Shown here one piece after another: positions 1-6,170 of a DNA stretch of 15,876 nucleotides. The translations under genes and the position numbers were made by a program. The notes below the pieces were generated by a model, which did no database searches, had not been told where the DNA came from, and saw only the letters and a list, made by a program, of their open reading frames with translations. Each line of letters opens with the position of its first letter. The first letter of the stretch is position 1. Origin of the DNA: Candidatus Omnitrophota bacterium (GTDB taxonomy: Bacteria > Omnitrophota > Koll11 > Duberdicusellales > 4484-171); NCBI GenBank assembly GCA_030692055.1, contig JAUYCY010000065.1, positions 1 to 15,876 on the forward strand, read 5' to 3'.

Positions 1-103
1 TATTTTTTCTTATTTTCTTTAAAAAAATATTTTCTTTGCAATCTAAAGGCTTTTATGTTTAACTATAAGGCATTAAGAGCATAACCGCTTGTATTCTTTA
101 TAA

Positions 104-199
104 AATACCCTATTGACAAGGGTAGTTTCGCAACAGCGCCATTTTACGTTTATGGCTACCCAACAGGGTGTCCTGCTGGACTATTGTTTAATGTCTAAC
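104..199 (+). pseudogene. 5' fragment of REP-associated (Y1/RAYT) transposase, cut off by the IS
   Basis: This frame is open from just after a TAA at 101-103 and ends in codons reading D-Y-C-L-M-S-N. It then runs into the insertion sequence at 200. Joining base 199 to base 1551, which removes the IS and one TCTAAC copy, gives L-M-S-N-H-Y-H-L-L-L-E-T, the HUH-motif neighbourhood of the RAYT/Y1 transposase family. This identifies the stretch as the upstream half of the gene whose remainder is at 1545-2318. The usual N-terminal part of the family (roughly 40-60 residues with the first strand of the fold) is not recognisable before 104, so the gene was probably already damaged. Bases 152-180 also resemble the palindromic repeat at 11453-11478. 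Confidence 0.7.
194..199. repeat. left target-site duplication of the IS (TCTAAC)
   Basis: TCTAAC here is repeated at 1545-1550. The two copies immediately flank sequences starting TGA and ending TCA. Merging them restores an open frame through the interrupted transposase gene, which is strong support that this is a genuine 6-bp target duplication. Confidence 0.8.
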
Positions 200-258
200 T
201 GAGAAATATATATACATCGTAGAGTTTAATGCCATCTTATATACAGACATCGTAGAGT
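200..258. repeat. left IS end with two transposase-site copies
   Basis: The outer site at 215-224 and the inner site at 248-257 both read CATCGTAGAG, spaced 33 bp apart in the same orientation. The inner copy continues outward as TACAGACATCGTAGAGT (242-258). Both lie upstream of the transposase start, so they are likely binding sites and may also affect expression of the gene. Confidence 0.7.
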
Positions 259-300
259 CTCTTTTTATGTTCTATACTGATCTCCAAAAAGGAGGTCAGT

Positions 301-1482
301 ATGAACGAAAAACAATTGCGCGAAAATGCTATAAAACGGTACGAAAACGGCGAATCACCAAAAGCAATTTATCAGAGTCTCGGCAAAAGTGAAGCATGGT
401 TTTTCAAATGGTTAAAACGGTACCAGCACGATGGGGAAAATTGGGCTGAGAGTAAATCGCGGGAACCCCATCATACACCGAATAAAATCAATAAGACTAT
501 GGAACAAGCCGTTATAGACACAAGAAAAACACTTGAGAAAGAACTTTACGCCCAAATAGGCGCGTTTAACATCAGTTGGCAATTGAACCGACAGGGAATA
601 ACTCCACCGCCTATCCCAACAATAAATAAAATACTCAAACGCAATAACCTTGTGCGCAAGGGCATCAAGTATCAACCCAAAGGTGTTATTTATCCTGCAC
701 CGGAAGTCATAACGAGCAATGACCTTCATCAATTCGATATTGTAGGCCCACGGTATTTAAAAACCGATGGCCGTTTTTACTCGGCGAATATCATTGACGC
801 TCACGATCGCCGTTGTAGTGTTAATCCAATGCGCCGTAAAAACCGCATTGATATTATCGCTGCTTTAGTGCGCTGCTGGCACACACTGGGGCTTCCGGTT
901 TACCTGCAGATGGATAATATGCTCCCTACCCGTGGCAGCAATCGTTACCCTCATTCATTCGGCTTAGTTATCCGTCTATGCTTAAAGCTCAGCATACAGC
1001 CGGTATTCATTCCCGTACAAGAACCGTGGCGCAACGCAATCATAGAACATTTTCAGAATGTTTTTGACAAAAAGTTTTTCCGCGTGCAGTATTTCAAAAA
1101 CTTTAACCATCTGCTTAAACAGGCAAAAGGATTTGAAACATTCCACAATCGTAATTACCGCTACAGCACGCTGGGTGCCAAAACCCCTGCAGAAAAATGC
1201 TCCAATAACGTTAAACTGCTTCCCGAAGATTTTACGCTTCCGGAAAAGCTTATTATTACCCCGGGCCTTGTACACGCTATACGTTTCATCAGAAGCAACC
1301 TCATCCTTGATGTATTCGGTGAGAAACTTGCGGTTCCGCGTGACGTCGAATACGAATATGTTTGGGCGACTATAGATACGACACAGGAAAAACTATTCGT
1401 GAAACATGATGGCAAAACCGTTGCTGAATTTAAGTATCCGTTGCCAGCAACGTCGATTGATATGTCAAAGAACGAGTTATAA
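301..1482 (+). CDS. IS transposase, DDE/rve integrase-core type
   Basis: This protein catalyses cutting and strand transfer of the surrounding 1,345-bp IS. An N-terminal helix-turn-helix region is visible at about residues 7-41 (K-A-I-Y-Q-S-L-G-K-S followed by W-F-F-K-W-L). After a linker comes an RNase H-like rve core. The likely catalytic triad is D146 (in F-D-I-V-G-P), D205 (in L-Q-M-D-N) and E249 (in I-I-E-H-F), all present. The 393-aa length is plausible for single-ORF IS481-like elements. The start at 301 is well supported: GGAGG at 291-295 lies five bases upstream. The gene fills its element, ending 62 bp before the right end. I see no frameshift or internal stop. The family call is from motif recognition and the exact IS group is unsettled. 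Confidence 0.9.
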   Translation: MNEKQLRENAIKRYENGESPKAIYQSLGKSEAWFFKWLKRYQHDGENWAESKSREPHHTPNKINKTMEQAVIDTRKTLEKELYAQIGAFNISWQLNRQGITPPPIPTINKILKRNNLVRKGIKYQPKGVIYPAPEVITSNDLHQFDIVGPRYLKTDGRFYSANIIDAHDRRCSVNPMRRKNRIDIIAALVRCWHTLGLPVYLQMDNMLPTRGSNRYPHSFGLVIRLCLKLSIQPVFIPVQEPWRNAIIEHFQNVFDKKFFRVQYFKNFNHLLKQAKGFETFHNRNYRYSTLGAKTPAEKCSNNVKLLPEDFTLPEKLIITPGLVHAIRFIRSNLILDVFGEKLAVPRDVEYEYVWATIDTTQEKLFVKHDGKTVAEFKYPLPATSIDMSKNEL

Positions 1483-1544
1483 CTTTACGATCTCTGTATA
1501 TTTTAAGATATTAACTTTACTCTACGATGTCTGTAAACAGGTCA
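1482..1544. repeat. right IS end with two transposase-site copies
   Basis: The outer site is the complement of 1520-1529 (perfect CATCGTAGAG) and the inner site is the complement of 1483-1492 (degenerate, ATCGTAAAG), spaced 37 bp. The 17 bp at 1519-1535 is an exact inverted copy of 242-258. The terminal TCA pairs with TGA at 200. Confidence 0.7.
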
Positions 1545-2318
1545 TCTAACCACTATCACCTGCTTCTTGAAACTACCAAGCCCAACATCTCGAAGATAAT
1601 GCATTATATCAACGGTTCATATACTACTTACTACAATATAAAACGCAGGCGTTCCGGCCATGTATTTCAGGGCCGGTTTAAGTCTATTGTGGTGGATAAG
1701 GATAGCTATTTTCTAGAATTAAGCCGTTATATCCATCTTAATCCGGTAAGAGCCAAAATGGCAGATACTCCTGCCAAATACCGCTGGTCTAGCTATCCGG
1801 CTTACCTTGGTAAAAAAGACAGTTTATTGGATAGAGATAAGGTAAAGCAATGTCTGGATATGAACGCAGGCCAATATGAACGTTTTATTTTGGAAGGCAT
1901 AAAAGATCCGAGAGATCCTTTCAAAAACGTCTATGCCGGCTTTCTTTTAGGTTCAGTTAAATTTATCAAAGAAAAGCTTGAAAACTTAAGATGCCAGGTA
2001 GAAGGAGATGAAATATCCCACAAGCAAACAATCAGGCTTACGGCCTCAAAGGATGATATAATAAAAGCCATAACCGATAAATATCGCAAGACTATTGAGC
2101 AGATACGTATCAGTAAGCATCGTCCCATGAAAGAAAAGAATTTGGCGGTATACCTATTGCGTAAATATACCAGCCTTACCGGTAAAGAAATTGGCCTTGA
2201 ATTAGGGATGAAACCCATGGCGGTAAGCAAGTCAGCTTTACGTATGGGGCGGTTTATTGCTCAGGATAAAGGGGTGAAGCGCGAGATAGAGGAGATAATG
2301 TCTACTGTCAAGGTCTGA
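1527..2318 (+). pseudogene. 3' part of REP-associated tyrosine (Y1/HUH) transposase, split by the IS
   Basis: The genuine gene sequence begins at 1545 in the target duplication. The ATG at 1527 belongs to the IS right end, so the open frame is an IS-gene fusion with no ribosome binding site in front. Numbered from 1527, it keeps the HUH motif (H9-Y10-H11), then S-G-H-V-F-Q-G-R-F and L-S-R-Y-I-H-L-N-P-V-R-A, both typical of the RAYT/Y1 family. It also has a C-terminal helix-turn-helix stretch (about residues 205-240) resembling the DnaA box-binding fold often found in these proteins. RAYTs nick single-stranded DNA at REP-type palindromes, and such palindromes are abundant in this window. Because the N-terminal strands are separated by 1.3 kb, it is almost certainly inactive. 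The stop codon lies inside GGTCTGACCCC, a sequence I associate with the ends of such elements. Confidence 0.8.
1545..1550. repeat. right target-site duplication of the IS (TCTAAC)
   Basis: Second copy of the 6-bp duplication at 194-199, directly after the IS terminal TCA. The transposase frame continues from it into H-Y-H. Confidence 0.8.
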
Positions 2319-2363
2319 CCCCGCGTTAGTGAGTGTAAGTACTGCGTGATGATTTTAGGGGTC
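2312..2363. repeat. probable 3' end signal of the RAYT element
   Basis: GGTCTGACCCC (2312-2322) overlaps the RAYT stop codon. Its inner part GACCCC is matched in inverted orientation by GGGGTC at 2358-2363, giving a possible hairpin. Similar motifs flank Y1 transposases elsewhere, to my recollection. No left-hand partner is visible here. Confidence 0.4.
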
Positions 2364-2446
2364 TTAAAGAGGATAAATGATGCTTGGTTTTTTAGTGTAT
2401 AACCGTGGTTAAAACTGGGAAAGAATATTTCACGATGGAGAAGAGA

Positions 2447-3457
2447 ATGTCGAAAATTCTTCTGTTTCCCACTCGCCCTGCCTACTTGACATTGTATGTC
2501 ACAAACCGATGTACGTTACGATGCAAGACTTGTTTTTTGAATTTTGATAAACCCGATAAAAACGAACTGACCTTACCAGAGATAGATAAAATTGCTTTTT
2601 ATTTACGTGGGTTAATCTGGCTTGATATCACTGGTGGAGAACCATTTTTAAGGAAGGACCTTCCCGATATCTGTGCGAAATTCGATACTTACTCGTTAAC
2701 CATCCCGACTAATGGATTCGATCCTGCACTGATATCTGAGATGACACAAGAGATAAGAAAGCGGACAAGTGCCGTTATGAATATTGCAGTATCGATAGAT
2801 GGTTTTGAGGCAACACATGATGAGATTAGATCAAAAGGATCTTTTCAGCGAGCAATTGAAACTTTAAAATTATTGAAACAGATTAAAGGTATTAAAGTGA
2901 GGATAATCACGGTGTTATGTGAGCGAAACTACGATGAGACTATTGATTTCATGAGATTCATAAAAACATTTGATATCGACTTTCATTCTATAAATTTTCG
3001 GAGAGGCCCCGCTACGATTTCAAAATATAGCTGTCCCTCAGTTGAGAAGTTAGAGGAAATAAAAGAGAATATTTTCAGGATATGGAAGACGTATGATTAT
3101 GGATTTAAGACTTTGGAAGGCAAAATATTGCGAAACTATCAGCAACTCATGTATGAAACGAGTTTGAGGATTATTAAAGAGAAACGGCAGATACCTTCCT
3201 GTTTAGCAGGAAAATATCATTCGGTTATTTGGGCAAACGGAGATTACTCATTTTGTGAAATGTTAGAACCTTTTGGAAATATACGAGAAGAAGATATCGG
3301 ATTGTTATTAAAATCGAAGAAAGCAGAAAAAGTAAGGAGGTCCATCAGGGATGGGAAATGTTATTGCTATCATAATTGTAATATGATTGATAACTTTTTT
3401 TTGAATCCCCTCCACTATCCAAAATTATTACGGGGTGCCTGGAAATGGTCAAGATAA
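2447..3457 (+). CDS. radical SAM protein with SPASM-like C-terminal cysteines
   Basis: This is a predicted [4Fe-4S]-dependent radical SAM enzyme; its substrate is unknown. The open frame extends back to a GTG at 2405, and the residue numbers here use that start. The cluster motif is C36-x3-C40-x2-C43 (N-R-C-T-L-R-C-K-T-C), followed by G-G-E-P at 77-80, which contacts SAM, and S-I-D-G at 130-133. A second group of cysteines (C266, C284, C319, C321, C325) looks like a SPASM or twitch auxiliary-cluster domain, common in peptide-modifying and anaerobic maturase enzymes. ATG 2447 (M15) is preferred because GGAG at 2437-2440 lies six bases upstream; ATG 2435 and GTG 2405 have weaker sites. The 3' end overlaps the glycosyltransferase start by 13 nt, implying translational coupling. 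No precursor-peptide gene is evident next to it, so it may instead act on sugars or lipids. Confidence 0.85.
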   Translation: MSKILLFPTRPAYLTLYVTNRCTLRCKTCFLNFDKPDKNELTLPEIDKIAFYLRGLIWLDITGGEPFLRKDLPDICAKFDTYSLTIPTNGFDPALISEMTQEIRKRTSAVMNIAVSIDGFEATHDEIRSKGSFQRAIETLKLLKQIKGIKVRIITVLCERNYDETIDFMRFIKTFDIDFHSINFRRGPATISKYSCPSVEKLEEIKENIFRIWKTYDYGFKTLEGKILRNYQQLMYETSLRIIKEKRQIPSCLAGKYHSVIWANGDYSFCEMLEPFGNIREEDIGLLLKSKKAEKVRRSIRDGKCYCYHNCNMIDNFFLNPLHYPKLLRGAWKWSR

Positions 3458-4341
3458 GCGTGACAATCCCAGTATTCAATGCAGAGAAGACCATACAGCA
3501 ATGTATCAAATCCGTGTTAGATAATGATTATGAAAATTTTGAAGTTATCTTAGTTGACGATCATTCTACAGATAAGACAAGGGATATACTTGAGGGTATT
3601 GGCGATACACGAGCGAGGGCATTAATGAATAAAGTTAATTCTGGCGCATCAATTAGCAGGAACTATGGCATAAAAGAATCACGGGGGGATATTATTTTAT
3701 TATTGGATTCAGATTCATATGTAAATAAAGATTGGATTGCAGGACACGTACGGGTGCACCAAGAGATATCCGCCGATATAGTCGGCGGAGGTATGGTTGG
3801 TATTTATAAAACAATATTTGGAAAATGCGATAATTTTTGTAGTTGGTTTACCTCAATCCCTTTTAGTAAAAGCTATTATTTAACAAGATCACATTTACCG
3901 ACAAATAATATGTCAATAAAAAGAAATGTTTTTAAAGAAGTAGGATATTTTAATGGAAGTTTGAAGACAGGTGAAGATGCGGAATTTTGTTTTAGAGCGT
4001 TACGCAAAAAATATAAAATATACTACAAGTCAGATTTAGTTGCGTACCATTATGATAGAAACAATTTCAGAGATTTTCTCACTCATCAAGAGAATTGGGG
4101 AAAGCACGCGATACAAATGCGGCAAAATAACAATATGGATTTTTCTTATCTGCTTCCCAAGTCATACATTGTGGCCTATTTATATATTTTCCCCTTGTCG
4201 TTGCTTTATACCGGTTATATAATTAGTAAATGGGTCAGGTATGCCCCTTCTGTTTTGTGGTGCGCTCCAATTATTTTTCTGGGAAAGCTCCAGCAGGCAC
4301 TCGCAATAAAGAATTCGTTTAAAGGCACGTTCGTTAATTAA
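3445..4341 (+). CDS. family 2 glycosyltransferase with C-terminal membrane segments
   Basis: This is a GT-A fold, inverting family-2 glycosyltransferase, expected to transfer a sugar from a nucleotide donor to a surface-polymer or lipid-linked acceptor on the cytoplasmic face of the membrane. Visible signatures are T-I-P-V-F-N at 7-12, V-D-D-H-S-T-D at 37-43, the metal-binding D-S-D at 88-90, and the acceptor-side G-E-D-A-E at 176-180. After about residue 235 come one or two hydrophobic stretches (about 240-262 and 268-285), suggesting membrane anchoring. The length of 298 aa is usual. It overlaps the preceding radical SAM gene by 13 nt, so the two are probably one operon. Donor and acceptor cannot be told from sequence. 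It ends about 35 nt before a palindromic repeat. Confidence 0.9.
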   Translation: MVKISVTIPVFNAEKTIQQCIKSVLDNDYENFEVILVDDHSTDKTRDILEGIGDTRARALMNKVNSGASISRNYGIKESRGDIILLLDSDSYVNKDWIAGHVRVHQEISADIVGGGMVGIYKTIFGKCDNFCSWFTSIPFSKSYYLTRSHLPTNNMSIKRNVFKEVGYFNGSLKTGEDAEFCFRALRKKYKIYYKSDLVAYHYDRNNFRDFLTHQENWGKHAIQMRQNNNMDFSYLLPKSYIVAYLYIFPLSLLYTGYIISKWVRYAPSVLWCAPIIFLGKLQQALAIKNSFKGTFVN

Positions 4342-4376
4342 ACTACACTTTTAGGCATCGACCATAGCTGTTTTTT

Positions 4377-4475
4377 ATCCGCCTTCGCTAGATGCCACGG
4401 GCATGCCCGTGGTTGAATGCGAAAAGATTGCTTCGGCGGATGTCACTGAATGGGCAAGCCCGTGGGGTGTTCCAT
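4377..4475 (+). repeat. composite palindromic repeat element, simple copy
   Basis: Nested pairing is visible by eye. ATCCGCC (4377-4383) pairs with GGCGGAT (4435-4441), TTCGC (4384-4388) with GCGAA (4419-4423), and CCACGGGC (4395-4402) with GCCCGTGG (4405-4412). A 3' tail reads GGGCAAGCCC (4452-4461) and ends GTGTTCCAT near 4475. The same order of blocks recurs at 11576-11769 in a longer form with two inserted palindromes. Together they define a mobile or formerly mobile repeat family in this genome. Confidence 0.75.
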
Positions 4476-4641
4476 TTTATATAGGTTGCAAAATGACGGA
4501 TACAAATAATCATAAATCAATCAAGCGTCTCTACATCCGAACTTTTGGCTGGGCGTTAGTTATGATATCAGGGAGACGCTTTTATGATAGAACTAAAATC
4601 GATACGAATAAGCCTTAAGAGAATTTGGAAATAATACATAA

Positions 4642-4728
4642 ATACTACACAAAAAACAAATGAATGGTATAATCTATAACAACAGTAAGGGAATTGCGAA
4701 GATTGGAAGCCAAATTTCTTCGTCCCCG
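4642..4728 (+). repeat. 87-nt block 1, ending like a tRNA 3' end
   Basis: The last 18 bases read CAAATTTCTTCGTCCCCG, matching the 3' strand of a tRNA T arm plus an acceptor ending CGTCCCC-G. The whole 87 nt aligns without gaps to 6736-6822 at about two thirds identity by hand count. Shared islands are ATACT, ATAAT, GTAAGRGAATT and CAAATYTCTTCGTCCCCG. No 5' acceptor half is present, so this is not a tRNA gene. A TATAAT at 4668-4673 lies inside it. Confidence 0.6.
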
Positions 4729-4813
4729 TGTTATTATTTTTCTCAACCCCTTTTCCTCACTACACAAATAAATTCTTTTCACCAATGGCTAAAAGCCGTC
4801 TATCTTAAGGCTG

Positions 4814-4842
4814 TTTACTAAATGCCAATTTCAGAGATATAA
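4814..4842 (+). promoter_or_regulatory. candidate sigma-70 promoter for the Gly-rich secreted protein
   Basis: TTTACT (4814-4819) and TATAAT (4837-4842) are separated by 17 bp, a near-consensus arrangement. It lies about 120 nt upstream of the preferred start codon at 4963, leaving a leader of roughly 110 nt. Confidence 0.45.
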
Positions 4843-4962
4843 TCATATCTAGTTTTTAAAATGAGGAGGTGATATTAAAAAATAGTAAAATGGTGCAATT
4901 CGGTAAGGAGATAGATGTTAGAAATGTTCTACATGAAAAGAAGGGGAATGAGGAGGCCAAAA

Positions 4963-5577
4963 ATGAACAAACAAATGTTTAAAAGTAAGTTTTGGCTAAT
5001 TATAATTCTTTGTCTTGTGTTTATATTGCCATCCACAGATGCATTCTCACAGCAAAGGGGTCAAGGTGGTCATGGTGGTCAAGGTGGTCGTGGTGGTCGC
5101 GGTGGTCATCAAGGCGGTCGTGGTGGTCGTGGTGGATGGAGTCATGGTGGATGGGGGCATAGCGGTATAGGTTGGTGGGATTGGGGATATCATCATCCAA
5201 GAGGGTATCATTGGTACAATAACAGTTGGTGGTTAGGAGAAGCAATAGTAGAGGGCTTAGTTATAGGCGCCACAATATCCGCGCTTCCACCAGACTATAA
5301 AGTTGTATATATAGGTCGTACTCCATATTACTATGACGGTGTGTATTATTACCAGGCGGGTCCTTCAGGATATGTAGTCGTGAATCCACAAGTAGCTCCT
5401 GCTGTAGTTACTACTTCGCCGGCTGCACCCACTATAACAATAAATGTGCCTAACTCAAAAGGGGGCTATACTCAGGTCCAACTGACTAGATATAAGGATG
5501 GTTATCTTGGTCCTCAGGGAGAATATTATCCCGGTAACCCCAGTATTGACCAATTAAAGGCCTTATATGGGCAATAA
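4963..5577 (+). CDS. secreted Gly/His-rich protein, DUF6515-like
   Basis: This is an exported protein of unknown function. The start at 4963 is chosen because AGGAGG (4951-4956) lies six bases upstream and the product then begins with a clean Sec signal peptide: M-N-K-Q, a lysine-rich start, a hydrophobic core W-L-I-I-I-L-C-L-V-F-I-L, and likely cleavage around A-F-S/Q-Q. An in-frame ATG at 4915 would add 16 residues. The mature protein opens with about 35 residues of G-G-R/H/Q-G-G repeats, then a His/Trp/Tyr-rich section. It ends with a folded part containing Y-Y-Y-D-G-V-Y-Y-Y and G-Y-V-V-V-N-P, which resembles DUF6515-type envelope proteins. An Ala/Pro/Thr-rich linker precedes a short C-terminal domain (V-P-N-S-K-G-G-Y-T to the end). 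No catalytic motif is visible. The gene sits alone between two tRNA-end-like fragments and has its own promoter-like sequence. Confidence 0.8.
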   Translation: MNKQMFKSKFWLIIILCLVFILPSTDAFSQQRGQGGHGGQGGRGGRGGHQGGRGGRGGWSHGGWGHSGIGWWDWGYHHPRGYHWYNNSWWLGEAIVEGLVIGATISALPPDYKVVYIGRTPYYYDGVYYYQAGPSGYVVVNPQVAPAVVTTSPAAPTITINVPNSKGGYTQVQLTRYKDGYLGPQGEYYPGNPSIDQLKALYGQ

Positions 5578-5641
5578 AATGATGTAACCATCAAAAAGGG
5601 AAAGGCAACTATTGGAACAGAAATATTTTCTGGAATTTTCG

Positions 5642-5667
5642 CCCTCGGTCATGCAGGTGACCGAGGG
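5642..5667 (+). repeat. perfect 10-bp hairpin abutting a tRNA-like T arm
   Basis: CCCTCGGTCA (5642-5651) and TGACCGAGGG (5658-5667) pair perfectly around a 6-nt loop. The 3' arm overlaps the 5' strand of the tRNA-like T stem (5663-5667), so the two foldings exclude each other. No T-run follows, so it is a poor rho-independent terminator. It lies 65 nt after the Gly-rich gene. Confidence 0.6.
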
Positions 5668-5687
5668 TTCAAATCCCTTCGTCCCCG
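5663..5687 (+). repeat. tRNA 3'-end-like fragment, copy 2 (best preserved)
   Basis: GAGGG-TTCAAAT-CCCTT forms a proper 5-bp T stem (including a G:U pair) with a 7-nt T loop. It is followed by CGTCCCC and G, as the 3' acceptor strand and discriminator of a tRNA would be. G at the discriminator fits tRNA-Asp, -Ser, -Asn, -Gln or -Trp. No 5' acceptor GGGGACG or D arm is present upstream, so it is a fragment. Confidence 0.65.
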
Positions 5688-5740
5688 TGGTTTTATTTTA
5701 TTACATAGCTTTTCTCTCGTGAATTACCTCATCGTTTAGC

Positions 5741-5834
5741 AAAAGCCTAATGCATTATTTGGATGTGCTGGACCACTTCGTGGCCGCTCTGCTTACGCAG
5801 AGAGCACATACTATGCCAAATTATTCAGGCTTTT
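5741..5834. repeat. 94-bp palindrome folding as a three-way junction
   Basis: Successive outer stems are AAAAGCCT/AGGCTTTT (5741-5748 with 5827-5834), ATTTGG/CCAAAT (5757-5762 with 5816-5821) and ATGTGCT/AGCACAT (5763-5769 with 5803-5809). The apex holds two hairpins: CCAC-TTC-GTGG (5773-5783) and CTCTGC-TTAC-GCAGAG (5787-5802). All named stems are perfect. It could be a miniature mobile element, an attachment-site hairpin or a structured RNA. No protein is encoded. Confidence 0.65.
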
Positions 5835-5853
5835 TCCTTAAAGGCATCCACGA

Positions 5854-5872
5854 GTCCCGCTAAAAGCGGGAC
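5854..5872. repeat. 7-bp hairpin GTCCCGC-TAAAA-GCGGGAC
   Basis: A perfect stem with a 5-nt loop immediately before the third tRNA-end-like fragment. There is no T-run, so probably a repeat palindrome rather than a terminator. Confidence 0.5.
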
Positions 5873-5876
5873 GAGT

Positions 5877-5898
5877 GAAATCCCTTCGTCCCCTGCCA
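5877..5898 (+). repeat. tRNA 3'-end-like fragment, copy 3
   Basis: AAATCCCTTCGTCCCC (5878-5893) is identical to 5671-5686. It is followed by TGCCA, so a CCA-like end is retained after one extra base. The T-loop TTC is lost (TGAAATC instead of TTCAAATC). Confidence 0.55.
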
Positions 5899-5955
5899 TA
5901 TCCAAGTATACATACTTTTATTCGTAGCAACAGCAATCACTAACATCTGTCCGGG

Positions 5956-6045
5956 TTTGTAAAAAATTTATTTTTTGGCTGCCCGTTATATTCACGATAA
6001 AAGTATGGTATAATTAATGTTCGTCGGTAGTAAATTTTTTACAAA
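5956..6045. repeat. 90-bp segment bounded by a perfect 15-bp inverted repeat
   Basis: TTTGTAAAAAATTTA (5956-5970) and TAAATTTTTTACAAA (6031-6045) are exact reverse complements. The interior includes a TATAAT at 6009-6014. The repeat is AT-rich, so chance pairing is less improbable than the length suggests. It could be a tiny MITE or a hairpin around a promoter. Confidence 0.45.
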
Positions 6046-6170
6046 AAATTACATGGGCCTCATTATATTCAAGATGGATAGATGAACAACTCTACCGAAG
6101 GCACGACAATAATATTGAAGTTCTTAATGGCGGATTTGCATTATTTCAACGCCTTAGCGAAGAAGAAAAA

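Larger units (their letters stand above)
200..1544 (+). mobile_element. complete DDE insertion sequence, 1,345 bp, IS481-like
   Basis: The element starts TGA at 200 and ends TCA at 1544, with the 6-bp duplication TCTAAC outside both ends. It holds one transposase gene (301-1482). At each end, CATCGTAGAG lies exactly 15 nt from the terminal base (215-224 on the left, complement of 1520-1529 on the right). A second copy of this site lies further in on both sides: 248-257 on the left, and a degenerate version, complement of 1483-1492, on the right. The 17-bp sequence at 242-258 is a perfect inverted match to 1519-1535. The catalytic triad of the transposase is intact, so the copy may still be mobile. 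Assignment to IS481 rather than another rve-type group is tentative, since IS481 ends usually begin TGT. Confidence 0.85.
4342..4962. other. gene-free stretch with repeat element, tRNA-end-like fragment and promoter
   Basis: No convincing gene lies here. It holds the nested palindromic element (4377-4475), the first tRNA-3'-like block (4642-4728) and a candidate promoter (4814-4842). Three Shine-Dalgarno-like strings follow: AGGAGGTGAT near 4864, AAGGAG near 4904, and AGGAGG at 4951-4956. Only the last two precede usable ATG codons. Confidence 0.6.
5578..6170. other. gene-poor stretch of palindromes and tRNA-end-like fragments
   Basis: This stretch contains the hairpin and tRNA-like fragment ending at 5687, the three-way-junction palindrome 5741-5834, the small hairpin 5854-5872, the fragment 5877-5898, and the 15-bp inverted repeat 5956-5970/6031-6045. 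From 6018 the frame of the downstream methyltransferase is open and may be its eroded N-terminus. I see no other gene. Confidence 0.6.

Noticed and set aside
412..1415. Several frames overlapping the IS transposase on both strands
   Set aside because: Shadows of the intact transposase gene, with no family motifs of their own.
4403..4618. 71-codon plus-strand frame
   Set aside because: Its first third is the palindromic element itself (A-S-A-D-V-T-E-W-A-S-P recurs in the binding-protein insertion). There is no ribosome binding site and the rest matches nothing recognisable.
5021..5245. Minus-strand frame rich in H-H-D and D-H
   Set aside because: It is the antisense shadow of the glycine-repeat tract of the secreted protein.
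5642..5687. A complete tRNA gene
   Set aside because: Only the T arm and 3' acceptor are present. No D arm, anticodon arm or 5' acceptor strand GGGGACG was found upstream.
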